This document shows positions 24,335-34,483 of a stretch of DNA of 64,000 nucleotides, in pieces. The stretch is from Brevibacillus sp. SYP-B805 (GTDB lineage: Bacteria > Bacillota > Bacilli > Brevibacillales > Brevibacillaceae), in assembly GCF_011059135.1 (NCBI RefSeq), contig NZ_JAALGD010000014.1, forward strand, positions 57,998-121,997. Direction: 5' to 3'. The translations under genes were made by a program, and so were the position numbers. Each line of letters starts with the position of its first letter. The first letter of the stretch is position 1. The notes under the pieces were generated by a model. The model was not told the DNA's origin. It searched no databases and worked only from the letters and a program-made list of their open reading frames with translations.

Positions 24335-25514
24335 ATGGAGTGCCGCGTCCATTTTGTATTTGGCCTGCATCAGCACCTTCTTTGCATCGTTAAACCAAAA
24401 TATTTATGCGCCCATCATCCCGCTGATCAGAGACGCTTTCCATGTTTCCATGAACCTGGTGAATCTGTCGGTATCGCTGTTTCTTTTCGTTACGGCGATC
24501 ATGCAGATTGTTCTCGGACCGCTCGTTGATATTAAAGGGGCCCGATTTGTTCTGATTCCCGGCATCCTGTTGATCGTCGTTTCCAGCGTAGGCTGCGCTG
24601 TTACCCATCACTTTGCCGTTTTTCTCCTGTTCAGGGTGCTGCAAGCCGCAGGAACCGCCGCTATCCCGCTTGTTGCGGCGACGACAATCGGAAGCTTATT
24701 TCAGGGGAGCCAGCGGGGAAAAGCGATGGGGACGTATCAAATGCTGCTGTCTGCTGCTCCGGCCGCTGCCCCGGTACTGGGAGGATATATTGGAGACCGT
24801 TACAGCTATCCGGGGATTTTCTGGTTTCTTGCCATCGTTTCGGCAATTCTCCTGTTGACCAATCAGCTTTATTTCCCCAAAGATCAACTGATTGAGAAAC
24901 AATCCGTACATATAAGGAAGCTGCTGAACCACTATGGAGCTGTTTTTGCAAATAAGACAGGGAACTCGATTCTGATCCTAGGTTTCTTGTTCTTCTTCGT
25001 TTATTTCGCTGTAATTGTATATCTGCCCGTTTTGTTGACCGATTACTATCATGCAAGCTTGCAAACGGTCGGACTGCTTTATTTGCCAATGGCGGGAAGC
25101 ACAATAGCGGGAAGCATGATCTTTAAACATCTGCAAGCCAGAATTCCGCTCAAACATTTCTGTTTGTTCGGAAACATCGTGGCGGTAGGCAGCATTCTGC
25201 TTTTTGCCATCACCCATTCATTAACGTTGATCGGGATGTTTACGGCCCTGGTGATTTACGGGATATGTATCGGTGTCATAACCCCGTTGTACGCGACGAT
25301 GATGGCGAATGAATTTGAGCACAACAGGGGCAGTGCACTGGGCATGTTTCATTTTATCCGATACATGGGAATGGCCGCCGGTCCAGTCATATCGGGCTTG
25401 TTGTTGGCGGAAATGGATGCTGTAACCGTCTTTGCATTGCTGGGTGCGTTGTTTGGATTGTTGAGTCTGGCATTGTGGCCATGGCTATGCAAGCGTGATC
25501 ACCCGATCTCATGA
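24321..25514 (+). CDS. MFS multidrug efflux transporter (Bcr/CflA type)
   Basis: 397 residues with 12 expected membrane helices. FFASLNQNIYAPIIPLIRDAFHVSMNLVNLSVSLF is the first helix pair, LVDIKGARFVL is motif A, and LLFRVLQAAGTAAIPLVAATTIGSLF and APAAAPVLGGYIGDRYSYPGIFW are motif-C-like antiporter signatures. It should use the proton gradient to export small drugs. It is coupled to the MarR gene by overlap, and its end overlaps the convergent hydrolase gene by 16 bases. Base composition is lower in GC than the surroundings. Confidence 0.87.
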   Translation: MRSVKWSAASILYLACISTFFASLNQNIYAPIIPLIRDAFHVSMNLVNLSVSLFLFVTAIMQIVLGPLVDIKGARFVLIPGILLIVVSSVGCAVTHHFAVFLLFRVLQAAGTAAIPLVAATTIGSLFQGSQRGKAMGTYQMLLSAAPAAAPVLGGYIGDRYSYPGIFWFLAIVSAILLLTNQLYFPKDQLIEKQSVHIRKLLNHYGAVFANKTGNSILILGFLFFFVYFAVIVYLPVLLTDYYHASLQTVGLLYLPMAGSTIAGSMIFKHLQARIPLKHFCLFGNIVAVGSILLFAITHSLTLIGMFTALVIYGICIGVITPLYATMMANEFEHNRGSALGMFHFIRYMGMAAGPVISGLLLAEMDAVTVFALLGALFGLLSLALWPWLCKRDHPIS

Positions 25515-26203
25515 AGCAGGGCCGCGATTTCGCGGGGTTTGGTCAGGTTGGGATGATGGCCGGACGCCATCTCGTAGACGCGCCATCTCCGGGTCTTCGC
25601 CCTGACGGCGGCCTGATCGATGGGATCATAGAGCGGATTGGTTCCCCGGCCCGTACACAGAATGAATGTGCGGGGAATCTCCAGGAAGGCGATGCTTTCG
25701 CGCAGGTCGATCCGGTCCAGAAAGGTTTTCAGCGGGTGGGGAGCGACGCGCGCGTCATAGGGAGGGTGGCTCAGGAAGGGAACCTTCCATCCATCGCCGT
25801 ACCGTTTGGCCGCATCCAGCATCTGCCGGTTCACCGTGCCGCCCGACGGATGTTCCGCGACCAGATCCGCCAGCGATTGGCCGTTTTCGGGCACATAGGC
25901 ATCCAGATAGACAAGCTGTTTGATCCGTTCCGGAACGCGATCGGCGGCCCCTGTGACCACCATCCCCCCGTAGCTGTGGCCCACCAGGATCACCTGCTGC
26001 AAATCCTCATAGGAAATCAGATTGACGATGTCCTGGATATGCGTTTCCAGATCGATGGCCGGCGTGGCCAAATGAACGCGTTCCCCAAGCCCGGTCAGCG
26101 TCGGCGTGTACACCTCATGACCGAACGATCGCAAGCAGGAAGCCGGTTCCTTCCAAAACCAGCCCCCGTCCCAAGCCCCATGACAAATGACGAAGGTTGC
26201 CAT
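25499..26203 (-). CDS. Alpha/beta hydrolase (salicylate esterase / HNL-like)
   Basis: 234 residues; AAAGGGGAAATCGCG precedes the [42 protein letters not shown] is the oxyanion and N-terminal motif of the methyl-salicylate esterase/hydroxynitrile-lyase-like group. The nucleophile is in GHSYGG and the catalytic His in [10 protein letters not shown]. The Asp is likely in the IDLRE or YDPID segment. The natural substrate is unknown. It is convergent with, and overlaps, the MFS gene. Confidence 0.82.
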   Translation of the reverse strand: MATFVICHGAWDGGWFWKEPASCLRSFGHEVYTPTLTGLGERVHLATPAIDLETHIQDIVNLISYEDLQQVILVGHSYGGMVVTGAADRVPERIKQLVYLDAYVPENGQSLADLVAEHPSGGTVNRQMLDAAKRYGDGWKVPFLSHPPYDARVAPHPLKTFLDRIDLRESIAFLEIPRTFILCTGRGTNPLYDPIDQAAVRAKTRRWRVYEMASGHHPNLTKPREIAALLHEIG

Positions 26204-26381
26204 CGCGATTTCCCCTTTGCGGCGTCCGTCTTTATTACCAAATATACGCAGGGGGAATCGGTATTTGTCGGTAAAGATAAGGAAAACTTATCCAAACCAT
26301 CCGTATTTCTCCAAAGTTTTGTCGGTAACGTTTGGGGGTAGAAAAATAGGGGAGTGCGCAAACGTTACAAGGAGGATTAGC

Positions 26382-28091
26382 ATGAAAGGATCATTTCGCT
26401 TCACGATTCAACGAAAAATCAGTACAACCTTCGCGATTCTCTTGCTGCTGACGATGGCTGTCTTCGGCATGGTGTATTTTATGCTCGCCTCGATGGAAAA
26501 GGCAAGCGACGATATCGTCTATGAAGCCTTCCCCATCGCCGGCGCGACGAATCGCCTGCTGGTCGACCTGATCAATGAGGAGACGGGCGTGCGGGCCTAT
26601 CTGGTTTCCGGCGACGAAGTGTTTCTGGAACCCTATACCTTGGGAAAAGAGCAACTGCAAAAGGATCTGGAAACGATTCGCCAGTATGAGGACGCCCATC
26701 CCGTCCTGAAAGGATTGGTTGAAAATGAGGCGCTGCCGCAAATCGAAAAGATTCAAAACTATTTTGAAGAACAGATAACGCTGGTCCAGAACGGCAATAT
26801 CGAAGAGGCGCGGAAACGGATTGGAGACGGGAAGGAAGCCATGGACGCCTTCCGCCAGGTCTTCGCCAAAATCGAGGCGGATAACGCCAAACTGATTAAT
26901 GACGCCTTGAATGCCAGCCGAACGGCCAGCCAACGGGCCAAGATCGGGATGCTGATCTGCGGAATCGGATCGGTTCTGCTGGCGATTCTGTTTGCGCTCA
27001 TGCTGTCGAAAGCCATTGTCAAGCCGATTCGCCAGGTAGGCAAGCAAATCGCCGAAATCGCGGAAGGCGAAGGCGATCTGACGAAGGAGATCGTGATGAC
27101 GAGCCGGGACGAAGTGGGGGACTTGGCCGCATCCTTTAACGCGATGTTGCGAAACCTGCGCAGCATGATCGGACAGGTAGGCTTGACCGCCCAGCAGGTG
27201 GCGTCATCGGCGGAAGAGCTGACGGCAAGCGCCGATCAAACGAGCAGCGCAACGGAACAAATCGCCAGTACCGTGCAGGAGGTGGCATCCGCAACCGACA
27301 GACAGGTCCAGAGCGTCAGCGAAGGCTCAACGGCCATCGCCGCATTGTCCCGGGAAGTGGAGTCCATCGCCCAGCGCTCGACGAATGTCGCAACGGTTGC
27401 CAAACAAGGTTCCCAGGCGGCGACGGACGGCAATCAGTCGATCCAGACAGCGGTAAGGCAGATGGGCACCATCAGTGAAACCATCCATGATCTCTCCGCA
27501 GTGGTGAAGCGGCTGGGACAGCGTTCGGAAGAGATTGGCCAGATTGTGGACGTCATCCGTGATATCTCCGCCCAAACCAATCTGCTGGCGTTAAATGCGG
27601 CGATTGAGGCTGCCCGGGCGGGAGAACACGGACGTGGCTTCGCCGTGGTCGCGGATGAAGTGCGCAAATTGGCCGAGCAGTCCACCCGCTCCGCCGAACA
27701 AATTGCCGAATTGATTGCCACCATCCAGATGGACACCGGCAAAGCGGTTGAGTCCATGGAAGGAGGGTTGAAAGAAGTGGAGGCGGGCATGGTTGTGGTT
27801 AACGAGGCCGGACAATCCTTTGAGCAGATCAAGCGGCACATCGACGAGGTAAGCCAGCAGATTGAGGAGGTATCCTCGTCCATCAAGGAGATTACAAAAG
27901 AGACATCGAGTGTGATGGAGACGATCAGCCAGATCGCGGAAGTGTCCGAAGCCAATGCAGCCGGCACGCAAAATGTATCCGCCGCCACGGAAGAACAGCT
28001 TGCGGCTATGGAGGAAATCTCCTCTTCCGCCGCATCGCTGGCTAAAATGGCCGAAGAACTGCAAAGTATGATCAAAAAGTTCAAGGTGTAG
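26382..28091 (+). CDS. Methyl-accepting chemotaxis protein with CHASE3-like sensor
   Basis: 569 residues from ATG 26382, with AAGGAGG just upstream. One membrane helix near 12-33, an extracellular helical sensor (about 38-185, with [23 protein letters not shown], typical of CHASE3), a second helix near 190-212, HAMP to about 265, then the long signalling coiled coil. The hairpin tip [43 protein letters not shown] is intact. It relays ligand signals to CheA/CheW at the pole. Upstream, GATAAG-GAAAA-CTTATC (about 26275-26291) is a small dyad of unknown role. Confidence 0.92.
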   Translation: MKGSFRFTIQRKISTTFAILLLLTMAVFGMVYFMLASMEKASDDIVYEAFPIAGATNRLLVDLINEETGVRAYLVSGDEVFLEPYTLGKEQLQKDLETIRQYEDAHPVLKGLVENEALPQIEKIQNYFEEQITLVQNGNIEEARKRIGDGKEAMDAFRQVFAKIEADNAKLINDALNASRTASQRAKIGMLICGIGSVLLAILFALMLSKAIVKPIRQVGKQIAEIAEGEGDLTKEIVMTSRDEVGDLAASFNAMLRNLRSMIGQVGLTAQQVASSAEELTASADQTSSATEQIASTVQEVASATDRQVQSVSEGSTAIAALSREVESIAQRSTNVATVAKQGSQAATDGNQSIQTAVRQMGTISETIHDLSAVVKRLGQRSEEIGQIVDVIRDISAQTNLLALNAAIEAARAGEHGRGFAVVADEVRKLAEQSTRSAEQIAELIATIQMDTGKAVESMEGGLKEVEAGMVVVNEAGQSFEQIKRHIDEVSQQIEEVSSSIKEITKETSSVMETISQIAEVSEANAAGTQNVSAATEEQLAAMEEISSSAASLAKMAEELQSMIKKFKV

Positions 28092-28110
28092 CCCGCTCCC
28101 GCTGCGAGGC

Positions 28111-28148
28111 AAAAAGCCTTCGTTCCCTGACAGGACGAAGGCTTTTTT
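28111..28148 (+). terminator. Terminator after the chemoreceptor gene
   Basis: AAAAAGCCTTCGT (28111-28123) pairs with ACGAAGGCTTTTTT (28135-28148); the A and T tails make it look bidirectional. Confidence 0.85.
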
Positions 28149-28162
28149 CGTATATCTGGGGC

Positions 28163-28266
28163 CCCCGCCGACGCCGGCAAGTTCAGGGGTCCCCAAAAAG
28201 TACTCGGATTATGCGTCGAAGGACAACGTCACTTTTTGGGGGTAAGCATAGCTTTAGTCGGCGGGG
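28163..28266 (+). repeat. Nested palindromic repeat element, copy B
   Basis: The outer stem CCCCGCCGAC (28163-28172) pairs with GTCGGCGGGG (28257-28266), and the inner CCCCAAAAAGT (28191-28201) with ACTTTTTGGGG (28231-28241). GGGGTCCCC joins the left arms and TAAGCATAGCTTTA joins the right arms, as in copy A at 3278-3361. It fills the gap between the chemoreceptor terminator and the end of the convergent DUF3055 gene. Confidence 0.7.
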
Positions 28267-28269
28267 TTT

Positions 28270-28563
28270 TCAGTACTGATCCATCAACCGGTCGATGGAG
28301 TACAGACGGGAACGCAGGAACTCCTTGACGATTTCCACATCATCGGGATCAATCTGAAGCGCTTTCGCCCAATCGGCGTGATCGATATCCTCCTGGGCGA
28401 TCAACCCCCCCTGCAGGTTCTGCAAAGAGATGACCAGCGTCTTGCCATTGAAATGCCGGGTATACACCATAGCCAGATCGTAACGCTTGTTCTGCGTGGC
28501 AAAGGAGACATAGCGCGTGAGCGGCCGTTCCGTCTCATCATACAAATAGTCAAAATTCATCAT
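28270..28563 (-). CDS. DUF3055-like small protein
   Basis: About 97 residues, starting at one of two adjacent ATGs (28563 or 28560) behind AAAGAGGTGAGC. LYDETERPLTRYVSFATQNKRYDLAMVYTRHFNGKTLVISLQNLQGGLI and the ending EEFLRSRL-like tail resemble the DUF3055 (SAV0927) family of soluble Bacilli proteins with no known role. It stands alone between a palindromic repeat and the regulatory region of the aldehyde dehydrogenase operon. Confidence 0.6.
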   Translation of the reverse strand: MMNFDYLYDETERPLTRYVSFATQNKRYDLAMVYTRHFNGKTLVISLQNLQGGLIAQEDIDHADWAKALQIDPDDVEIVKEFLRSRLYSIDRLMDQY

Positions 28564-28569
28564 GCTCAC

Positions 28570-28932
28570 CTCTTTTTATGAAAGTGGTCTGCAAGCAAAG
28601 CAAAATGGATGCCAACGCCAAAACGGGCATGTGGCGGCAAGGGTCTTCCCTGAGGGGGGCCCTTTTCTCATGTTTGGGAAGGGAAGGCGCCATCGCCCTT
28701 CTCTTAATTGAGAATGCAGCTGGTCGGCAAAAGGGAGAACAGGCGCCGGAAAGCGGCGGATGGCGGGGGACGGCTGCCACGTGAAATGGCATGCTCTTTG
28801 CTAATTTACTCGGCACCAGGAAGAAAGATGATACCTTGGAGGAATCACAGTGCAGGGAGGCAGATCGGCATGCATGCCATGATCCAGACGGCAAAACGCT
28901 GTGCCGTCAAGGGGCGGCATGCACCGGACTGA
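28570..28932 (+). other. Upstream regulatory region of the sigma-54 operon
   Basis: There is no gene here. It contains several dyads that could be activator sites: TTCTC-N6-GAGAA (28699-28714), the 12-bp palindrome GGCATGCATGCC (28867-28878), and ACGGCA-N8-TGCCGT (28888-28907). A weaker sigma-54-like element TGGCATGCTCTTTGCT lies at 28787-28802. Sigma-54 promoters normally need such distant sites for an enhancer-binding protein, which is not encoded in this window. Confidence 0.4.
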
Positions 28933-28949
28933 TTGGCACGGAGGTTGCA
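28933..28949 (+). promoter_or_regulatory. Sigma-54 (SigL) promoter
   Basis: TTGGCACGGAGGTTGCA matches the -24/-12 consensus YTGGCACGRNNNTTGCW at every fixed position, with 10 bases between the GG and GC. Transcription would start near 28960, about 30 bases ahead of the TTG start at 28989, with the GGAGG ribosome site in between. In Firmicutes SigL promoters serve amino-acid and polyamine catabolism, which fits the operon. Confidence 0.8.
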
Positions 28950-28988
28950 ACAGCCAGGCAGCAAACGATGTCATGGAGGTGGACTGGA

Positions 28989-30479
28989 TTGCAAACGGCA
29001 GCGAAAGAATGCTTGAAGATGTTTATCGCGGGCCAATGGGTGGAGGCCGAAGACGGCAGCGTCCGCGAGGTGTTTAATCCGGCGACCGGCGAGGTGCTAG
29101 CCACCGTTGCGGAAGGCGGGCTGGCGGATGTGCGGCGGGCCATCGCGGAAGCGCGCCGGGCATTCGATGAATCGGACTGGCCGCAGACGCCGGTGGTGGA
29201 GCGGGCCCGGCTGCTCCATGCCCTGGCCGACAAGCTGGAGGAGCGGGCGGAGGAGTTTGCCGTTCTCGAAACGGAGAACTGCGGAAAACCGCTGCGGGAA
29301 AGCCGCTTTGACGTGAATGATGCCGTCAACTGCTTCCGGTATTATGCGGGATTGATCAACAAGCCGCTCGGCCAGACCTACGAAGTATCCGACCCGATGA
29401 TGACGATGGTGGTAAGGGAGCCGATCGGGGTCTGCGGCCAGATTGTGCCGTGGAATTATCCGCTCCTGATAGCGGCGTGGAAGCTGGCGCCGTGTCTGGC
29501 GGCCGGGAACACCACGGTCTTTAAACCCGCGGAGGTGACGCCGCTGTCGGCCATCAAGCTGTTCGAATTGATCGAAGAGGTGGGATTTCCGAGCGGGGTG
29601 GCCAACCTGGTGCTGGGGGCCGGCCCTGTTGTGGGGCATGAGCTGGCGGCAAGCGGGCTGGTCGACAAGGTCGCCTTTACCGGCGGCACCGCGACAGGCC
29701 GAAGCATCATGCAGGCGGCGGCCGGCAACCTGAAGAAAATCTCGCTGGAACTGGGCGGCAAGTCTCCCAATATCGTCTTTGCCGACGCCGATTTTGAGGC
29801 GGCTGTGGAGTTTGCCATGTTTGCCATCTTTGCCAACCAGGGGCAGGTATGCTCGGCCGGTTCCCGCCTGCTGGTGGAGGACTCCATTCACGACCGGTTC
29901 GTCGAGGCATTGGTGGAGCGCAGCCGCAAGATCCGCGTTGGCAACGGCCTCCATGAAGGGACGGAAATGGGGCCGCTCATCTCGCCTGCCCATCTGCAGA
30001 AGGTGTTGCAGTACATCGAAATCGGCAAGGCCGAAGGAGCCACCCTGGCGCTCGGGGGCAAGCGCCTGACCGATGGCGAGTATGCGCGCGGCAATTTTGT
30101 CGAACCCACCATCTTTACCGACTGCACGCCGGATATGCGCATCGTGCGGGAAGAAATCTTCGGCCCCGTTCTGGCCGTACTGCGCTTTCGGGATGAAGAG
30201 GAGGCCGTCCGATTGGCCAACGATTCCGACTATGGGCTTGCCGGCGGCGTCTTTACGCAGGATGGGGCCAAAGCGCTGCGCGTCATCAAGCGGCTGCGGG
30301 CCGGCATCACCTGGGTCAACACCTACCATCCGACCTACAACGAAGCGCCGTGGGGCGGGTACAAGCAGAGCGGCATCGGTCGGGAGCTGGGCACATACGG
30401 CCTGGATGCGTATACCGAGATCAAGCAGATCAATGTGAACCTACAGGTGGGACCGCTTGGCTGGTATCGAAACGATTGA
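28989..30479 (+). CDS. Aldehyde dehydrogenase (aminobutyraldehyde/betaine-aldehyde type)
   Basis: 496 residues from TTG 28989, which has GGAGG 9 bases upstream; the first in-frame ATG nearby is at 29019 and would cut into the first strand. GQIVPWNYPLLIAAWKLAPCLAAGNT is the NAD-binding start, ELGGKSP holds the general-base Glu, GQVCSAGSR the catalytic Cys, and EEIFGPVLAV the C-terminal motif. The QVCSAGSR and WVNTYHPTYNEAPWGGYKQSGIGRELG motifs place it among GbsA/PatD-like enzymes for amino aldehydes. With the polyamine transporter behind it, oxidation of 4-aminobutanal from putrescine is the likely job. Confidence 0.9.
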   Translation: MQTAAKECLKMFIAGQWVEAEDGSVREVFNPATGEVLATVAEGGLADVRRAIAEARRAFDESDWPQTPVVERARLLHALADKLEERAEEFAVLETENCGKPLRESRFDVNDAVNCFRYYAGLINKPLGQTYEVSDPMMTMVVREPIGVCGQIVPWNYPLLIAAWKLAPCLAAGNTTVFKPAEVTPLSAIKLFELIEEVGFPSGVANLVLGAGPVVGHELAASGLVDKVAFTGGTATGRSIMQAAAGNLKKISLELGGKSPNIVFADADFEAAVEFAMFAIFANQGQVCSAGSRLLVEDSIHDRFVEALVERSRKIRVGNGLHEGTEMGPLISPAHLQKVLQYIEIGKAEGATLALGGKRLTDGEYARGNFVEPTIFTDCTPDMRIVREEIFGPVLAVLRFRDEEEAVRLANDSDYGLAGGVFTQDGAKALRVIKRLRAGITWVNTYHPTYNEAPWGGYKQSGIGRELGTYGLDAYTEIKQINVNLQVGPLGWYRND

Positions 30480-30495
30480 ACAAAAGGGGGATACC

Positions 30496-31656
30496 ATGAG
30501 AAAAAGGAGCGCATGGAGTTCGATTATATCGCTGGCGGCGGCATCCGCCCTGCTGCTGGCCGCATGTGGCGGCGGGGGAAGCCAGTCGGCCGGCCCTGCT
30601 GCCGGCAATGGCAATGCGGCCTCGCCGGCATCGGCGCCTTCAGCCGATGTGAAGGAGAAGGTGAAAGGGCAGACGCTGAATCTGCTGACCTGGGAAGGAT
30701 ACGCCGATCCGCTGTTTACGAAAGGGTTTGAAGAGCTGTACGGGGTAAAGGTCAATCCGACGTACTTCGGCTCCAGCGACGAACTGCTCGCCAAGCTGAA
30801 GGCAGGCGGCGGCAGCACATACGACATCATCTCGCCCTCTTCCGACGTCGCCCAGCTGCTCGTCCAGTCCGACATGGTGGAGCCGATCGACCCCGCCAAG
30901 ATCAGCAGCTTCCAGGACCTGAACGAAAAGCTGCGCAATCTGACGGACGTGCAGAAAGACGGCAAACTGTACGGCCTGCCGTTTACCTGGGGGCCTGATT
31001 ACCTCATCTACGACGGCGATGTGATCAAGGAAGAGCCGACATCGTGGAACATCTTCTGGGATCCGCGGTACAAAGGCAAGGTCTCCTTGTGGGACGACAT
31101 CAACAACCTTTACATGATGGGCCAGATCATGGGGCTGGACAAATCCGATCCCGCCGCCCTGTACAACATGACGGAAGAACAGCTCCAGCAGGCGAAGCAG
31201 AAGCTCGTGGAGCTGAAGCCGAACGTGCGCAAATACTGGGCGACGGCGGGCGAATTGAACGACCTGTTCGCCAACAAGGAGGTTGTGCTGGCCGTCGGCT
31301 GGCCGCTGACGGTGAAAGAAGTGAATGCCAAAGGACGCAACCTGAAGTGGACGATTCCGCAGGAGGGGGCCACCGGCTGGATCGACCGGCTGATGATCGT
31401 CAAAGGCACCCAGCACCGGGAATTGGCCGACCTGTATCTGGACTACATCGCCAGCCCCAAGGCGATGGCGCTGGTGGCGGAAGTGACGACCTACAGCGTG
31501 GCCAATCCGAAAGCGGCGGCGCATATGACGAAAGAACTGCAGGAGATGACCTACGTAAACGACATGGATAAGATGTTCACCAGACTGAACTTCTGGCAGT
31601 ATGTGAAGGATCGCGCCCGTTACAACGAGGTGTGGACGGAAGTGAAAACAAACTGA
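30496..31656 (+). CDS. potD: Spermidine/putrescine-binding lipoprotein
   Basis: 386 residues with AAAGGGGG before the ATG. Lipobox LAAC, acylated Cys at residue 24. LNLLTWEGYADPLFTKGFEELYGVKVNPTYFGSSDELLAKLKAGG and YDIISPSSDVAQLLVQSD are typical PotD/PotF features. It catches polyamines outside the cell for PotABC. The permease gene starts directly after its stop codon. Confidence 0.88.
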   Translation: MRKRSAWSSIISLAAASALLLAACGGGGSQSAGPAAGNGNAASPASAPSADVKEKVKGQTLNLLTWEGYADPLFTKGFEELYGVKVNPTYFGSSDELLAKLKAGGGSTYDIISPSSDVAQLLVQSDMVEPIDPAKISSFQDLNEKLRNLTDVQKDGKLYGLPFTWGPDYLIYDGDVIKEEPTSWNIFWDPRYKGKVSLWDDINNLYMMGQIMGLDKSDPAALYNMTEEQLQQAKQKLVELKPNVRKYWATAGELNDLFANKEVVLAVGWPLTVKEVNAKGRNLKWTIPQEGATGWIDRLMIVKGTQHRELADLYLDYIASPKAMALVAEVTTYSVANPKAAAHMTKELQEMTYVNDMDKMFTRLNFWQYVKDRARYNEVWTEVKTN

Positions 31657-32553
31657 ATGAAAAAGACCGCCGTCCACAAAAAGGGCATGCTGCTCCCGCT
31701 CCTGCTGCCGCCCGCCATCTGGCTCTTTCTCTTCCTGTTTCTGCCTTATCTGAATCTGTTCAGCTACAGCTTCTGGAAGCCGGGACCGTTTGACGTCGTC
31801 AAGGAGTTTACCCTGCATAATTACGCCAAGTTTTTTACCGCCACCTCAAGCGGCAGCGTGCCGTACCACGTGCTGATCGACACCGTGGAACTGGCGCTGG
31901 TGGTTACCGTCTTTACGGTCATCCTCAGCTTTCCGCTGGCTTACTATCTCAATTTCAAGGTGACGCGCTTCAAGCAGACGATCTACATGCTGGTGATCAT
32001 CCCGCTGTGGGTCAGCTACATCGTGCGGGCCTACTCCTGGAAGATCATCCTCGGCACGAACGGCATCCTGAACTCCGCCTTCATCTGGCTGGGCGTCACC
32101 GACCATCCGCTGGACATCTTCCTGTATAGCAAGGTATCCGTCATCATCGGCATGGTGCACATCTATACGCCGTTTGTGCTGATGCCGATCTACACCGCGC
32201 TGGAGCAGATTCCGCGCAATCTGCTGGAAGCCTCTAAGGATCTGGGGGCGGGCCGCTTCCAATCCTTCCTTCACGTCGTTGTACCGCTCGCCCTGCCCGG
32301 GGTGATTGCAGGCGCGACATTTGCGTTCGTCCTCTCCATGGGGGACTTTCTGGCGCCGTCGCTGCTGGGCGGGCCCGACAGCAGCACCATGATCGCCAAC
32401 ATCGTGCAGCAGCAGTTCGGGACCTCCAACAACTGGCCCTATGGGTCGGCCATCGGCATTGTGATCCTGGTGCTTGTGCTGGCCATTCTGGAGCTGACCG
32501 GCAGGGCTGAGAAGCGCTTTTCCGCCCTGGACACGGTAGCGATGCGGAAATAG
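31657..32553 (+). CDS. potB: Polyamine ABC transporter permease PotB
   Basis: 298 residues with six expected helices. LLPPAIWLFLFLFLPYLNLFSYSFW is the first helix, YSWKIILGTNGILNSAF and the EAA loop LEASKDLGAGRFQSFLHVVVPLALPGVIAG identify PotB, and SMGDFLAPSLLGG follows it. It is directly joined to potD (stop and start adjacent), so translation is coupled. Confidence 0.9.
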   Translation: MKKTAVHKKGMLLPLLLPPAIWLFLFLFLPYLNLFSYSFWKPGPFDVVKEFTLHNYAKFFTATSSGSVPYHVLIDTVELALVVTVFTVILSFPLAYYLNFKVTRFKQTIYMLVIIPLWVSYIVRAYSWKIILGTNGILNSAFIWLGVTDHPLDIFLYSKVSVIIGMVHIYTPFVLMPIYTALEQIPRNLLEASKDLGAGRFQSFLHVVVPLALPGVIAGATFAFVLSMGDFLAPSLLGGPDSSTMIANIVQQQFGTSNNWPYGSAIGIVILVLVLAILELTGRAEKRFSALDTVAMRK

Positions 32554-32565
32554 GGGGGAAGACGC

Positions 32566-33354
32566 ATGCGGCAAACATGGAATGGGATCACCCTCTGCCT
32601 GGCCCTGTTCTCGGCTGGTGTGCTGGCATTTATCTACCTGCCGCTTCTGGTCGTCGTGGTGTACTCGTTCAACGCCGACAGCGTGAACAGTTTTCCGATG
32701 ACGGGGGTTTCGCTGAAGTGGTATCGCGCCATGATGCAGAATCAACAGTTGATCGCATCCCTGAAAAACTCCGTGATGGTGGCGTTGATCAGCACGGGGT
32801 TGGCCATGCTGCTCGGGGTGCCGGGGGCACTCGCGCTGGACCGCTACGACTTTGCCGGCAAGAAAATCTTCGAGCGCATCGTCCTGCTGCCCCTGATCCT
32901 CCCCGGCATTCTGACCGGAGTGGCGATGCTGGGCTTCTTTCAGGAGATGGGCATCAAACCGTCCATGCCGGCTGTCGTGATCGGACATACCACGTTTCTG
33001 ATCGCCATCGTGCTGACACAGGTCTATGCCCGGCTGAAGCGGCTGGACCGGGCGATCGAGGAAGCGTCCGCCGATCTCGGGGCCAGCCGGTGGCAAACCT
33101 TCTGGCACATCACCCTGCCCAATATCAGCACGGCCTTGATCGGGTCGGCCCTGCTGTCGTTCACGCTGTCGCTGGACGAGATCCCGGTCACCTTTTTCCT
33201 GAACGGCGTCTTTAACACGCTGCCGATCCAGATCTGGGGGATGACCCGCAACGGGCTGACGCCGGAGGTAAACGCCATCTCGACGGTTGTCTTTCTGGCA
33301 TCGCTGATCCTGATCGTCATTTCGACACGGTTGAGAGAGGAGGAGAAGGCATGA
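32566..33354 (+). CDS. potC: Polyamine ABC transporter permease PotC
   Basis: 262 residues. YLPLLVVVVYSFNADSVNSFPMTGVSLKWYRAM is the standard PotC N-terminus, and the EAA loop EEASADLGASRWQTFWHITLPNISTALIGS is intact, followed by SLDEIPVTFFLNG. It forms the channel with PotB. Its end overlaps potA by 4 bases (ATGA). Confidence 0.9.
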   Translation: MRQTWNGITLCLALFSAGVLAFIYLPLLVVVVYSFNADSVNSFPMTGVSLKWYRAMMQNQQLIASLKNSVMVALISTGLAMLLGVPGALALDRYDFAGKKIFERIVLLPLILPGILTGVAMLGFFQEMGIKPSMPAVVIGHTTFLIAIVLTQVYARLKRLDRAIEEASADLGASRWQTFWHITLPNISTALIGSALLSFTLSLDEIPVTFFLNGVFNTLPIQIWGMTRNGLTPEVNAISTVVFLASLILIVISTRLREEEKA

Positions 33355-34424
33355 GCGAGATCACCATCCAGCTGGAAGGCGTCAACAAGTTCTACGGGGA
33401 GAATCACATCGTCAAGGACCTGCACCTGGATGTGTTCAAGGGGGAATTTCTTACCCTGCTTGGGCCGAGCGGCTGCGGGAAGACGACGACCCTGCGCATG
33501 ATCGCGGGCTTTGAGCAGCCGTCCTCGGGAAAAATCCTGCTGGCAGGGGAAGACGTGGCGGCGCTTCCGCCCAACAAGCGGGACGTCAACACGGTGTTCC
33601 AAAACTACGCGCTGTTCCCCCACATGACGGTCAGGGAGAATATCGGCTACGGCCTGCGGATGAAGAAGACGCCCAGGGACGAAATCGCCCGCCGTGTCCA
33701 AGATGCCCTGCGCATGGTGCAGATGGAAGCCTATGCCGACCGCAAGCCCCGCCAGATGTCGGGCGGACAGCAGCAGCGCGTGGCCGTCGCCCGGGCGATC
33801 GTGAACAATCCGACCGTCCTGCTGCTGGACGAACCGCTGGGTGCGCTTGACTTGAAGCTGCGCAAACAGATGCAGTTCGAGCTGAAGCATCTACAGCAAA
33901 AGCTGGGCATCACGTTTCTCTACGTCACCCACGACCAGGAGGAAGCGCTCACCATGTCGGATCGGGTGGCGGTGATCCACAACGGTCGGCTGGAGCAAAT
34001 CGACACGCCCGCCGCCATCTACAACCGGCCGAAAACCCGTTTCGTCGCAGACTTTATCGGCGAGACCAACCTGTTTAAGGGGAAAGTGGTGGGGACCTCG
34101 GCGCATGAGGTAAGCGTCGCCATCGAAGGGGCGATCTTCCGCTTCGCGCACGCGGAAGGGCAGCATTCAGGAGCGGAAGTCTACGTTTCCGTCCGTCCGG
34201 AAGCCATGAGCATGACCCGGGAGAGGCCGGAGGGAGAGGCGGGCCTGGTGGGCAGGGTGACCGAGCATGTGTTTGTCGGATCGGTGTACAAGACGATCGT
34301 GACCCTGCCGACGGGACTGGAAGTGGTCGTGGTGCAGCCGGCCGCTTCGGACGGGCTGATTCAGCAGGGAGAGGAAGTGTACCTGACCTGGGACAGCGCA
34401 AGATCGGTCGTGCTGGCATCGTAA
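33351..34424 (+). CDS. potA: Polyamine ABC transporter ATPase PotA
   Basis: 357 residues. Walker [22 protein letters not shown], signature [15 protein letters not shown], Walker [12 protein letters not shown] and switch His [13 protein letters not shown]. From about residue 240 a TOBE domain follows ([19 protein letters not shown]). It overlaps potC and closes the sigma-54 operon; no strong terminator follows in the 59 bases before the convergent permease gene. Confidence 0.9.
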   Translation: MSEITIQLEGVNKFYGENHIVKDLHLDVFKGEFLTLLGPSGCGKTTTLRMIAGFEQPSSGKILLAGEDVAALPPNKRDVNTVFQNYALFPHMTVRENIGYGLRMKKTPRDEIARRVQDALRMVQMEAYADRKPRQMSGGQQQRVAVARAIVNNPTVLLLDEPLGALDLKLRKQMQFELKHLQQKLGITFLYVTHDQEEALTMSDRVAVIHNGRLEQIDTPAAIYNRPKTRFVADFIGETNLFKGKVVGTSAHEVSVAIEGAIFRFAHAEGQHSGAEVYVSVRPEAMSMTRERPEGEAGLVGRVTEHVFVGSVYKTIVTLPTGLEVVVVQPAASDGLIQQGEEVYLTWDSARSVVLAS

Positions 34425-34483
34425 TTCGCACGTTTCCACAAGCCGGAGTATGCCGCTCCCTGCTTCCCATTTGCCTAACGGAT

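Noticed and set aside
28787..28802. TGGCATGCTCTTTGCT as the main sigma-54 promoter
   Set aside because: It departs from the consensus at the conserved C of GGCAC and would give a leader of about 175 bases; the element at 28933-28949 is a full match and better placed.
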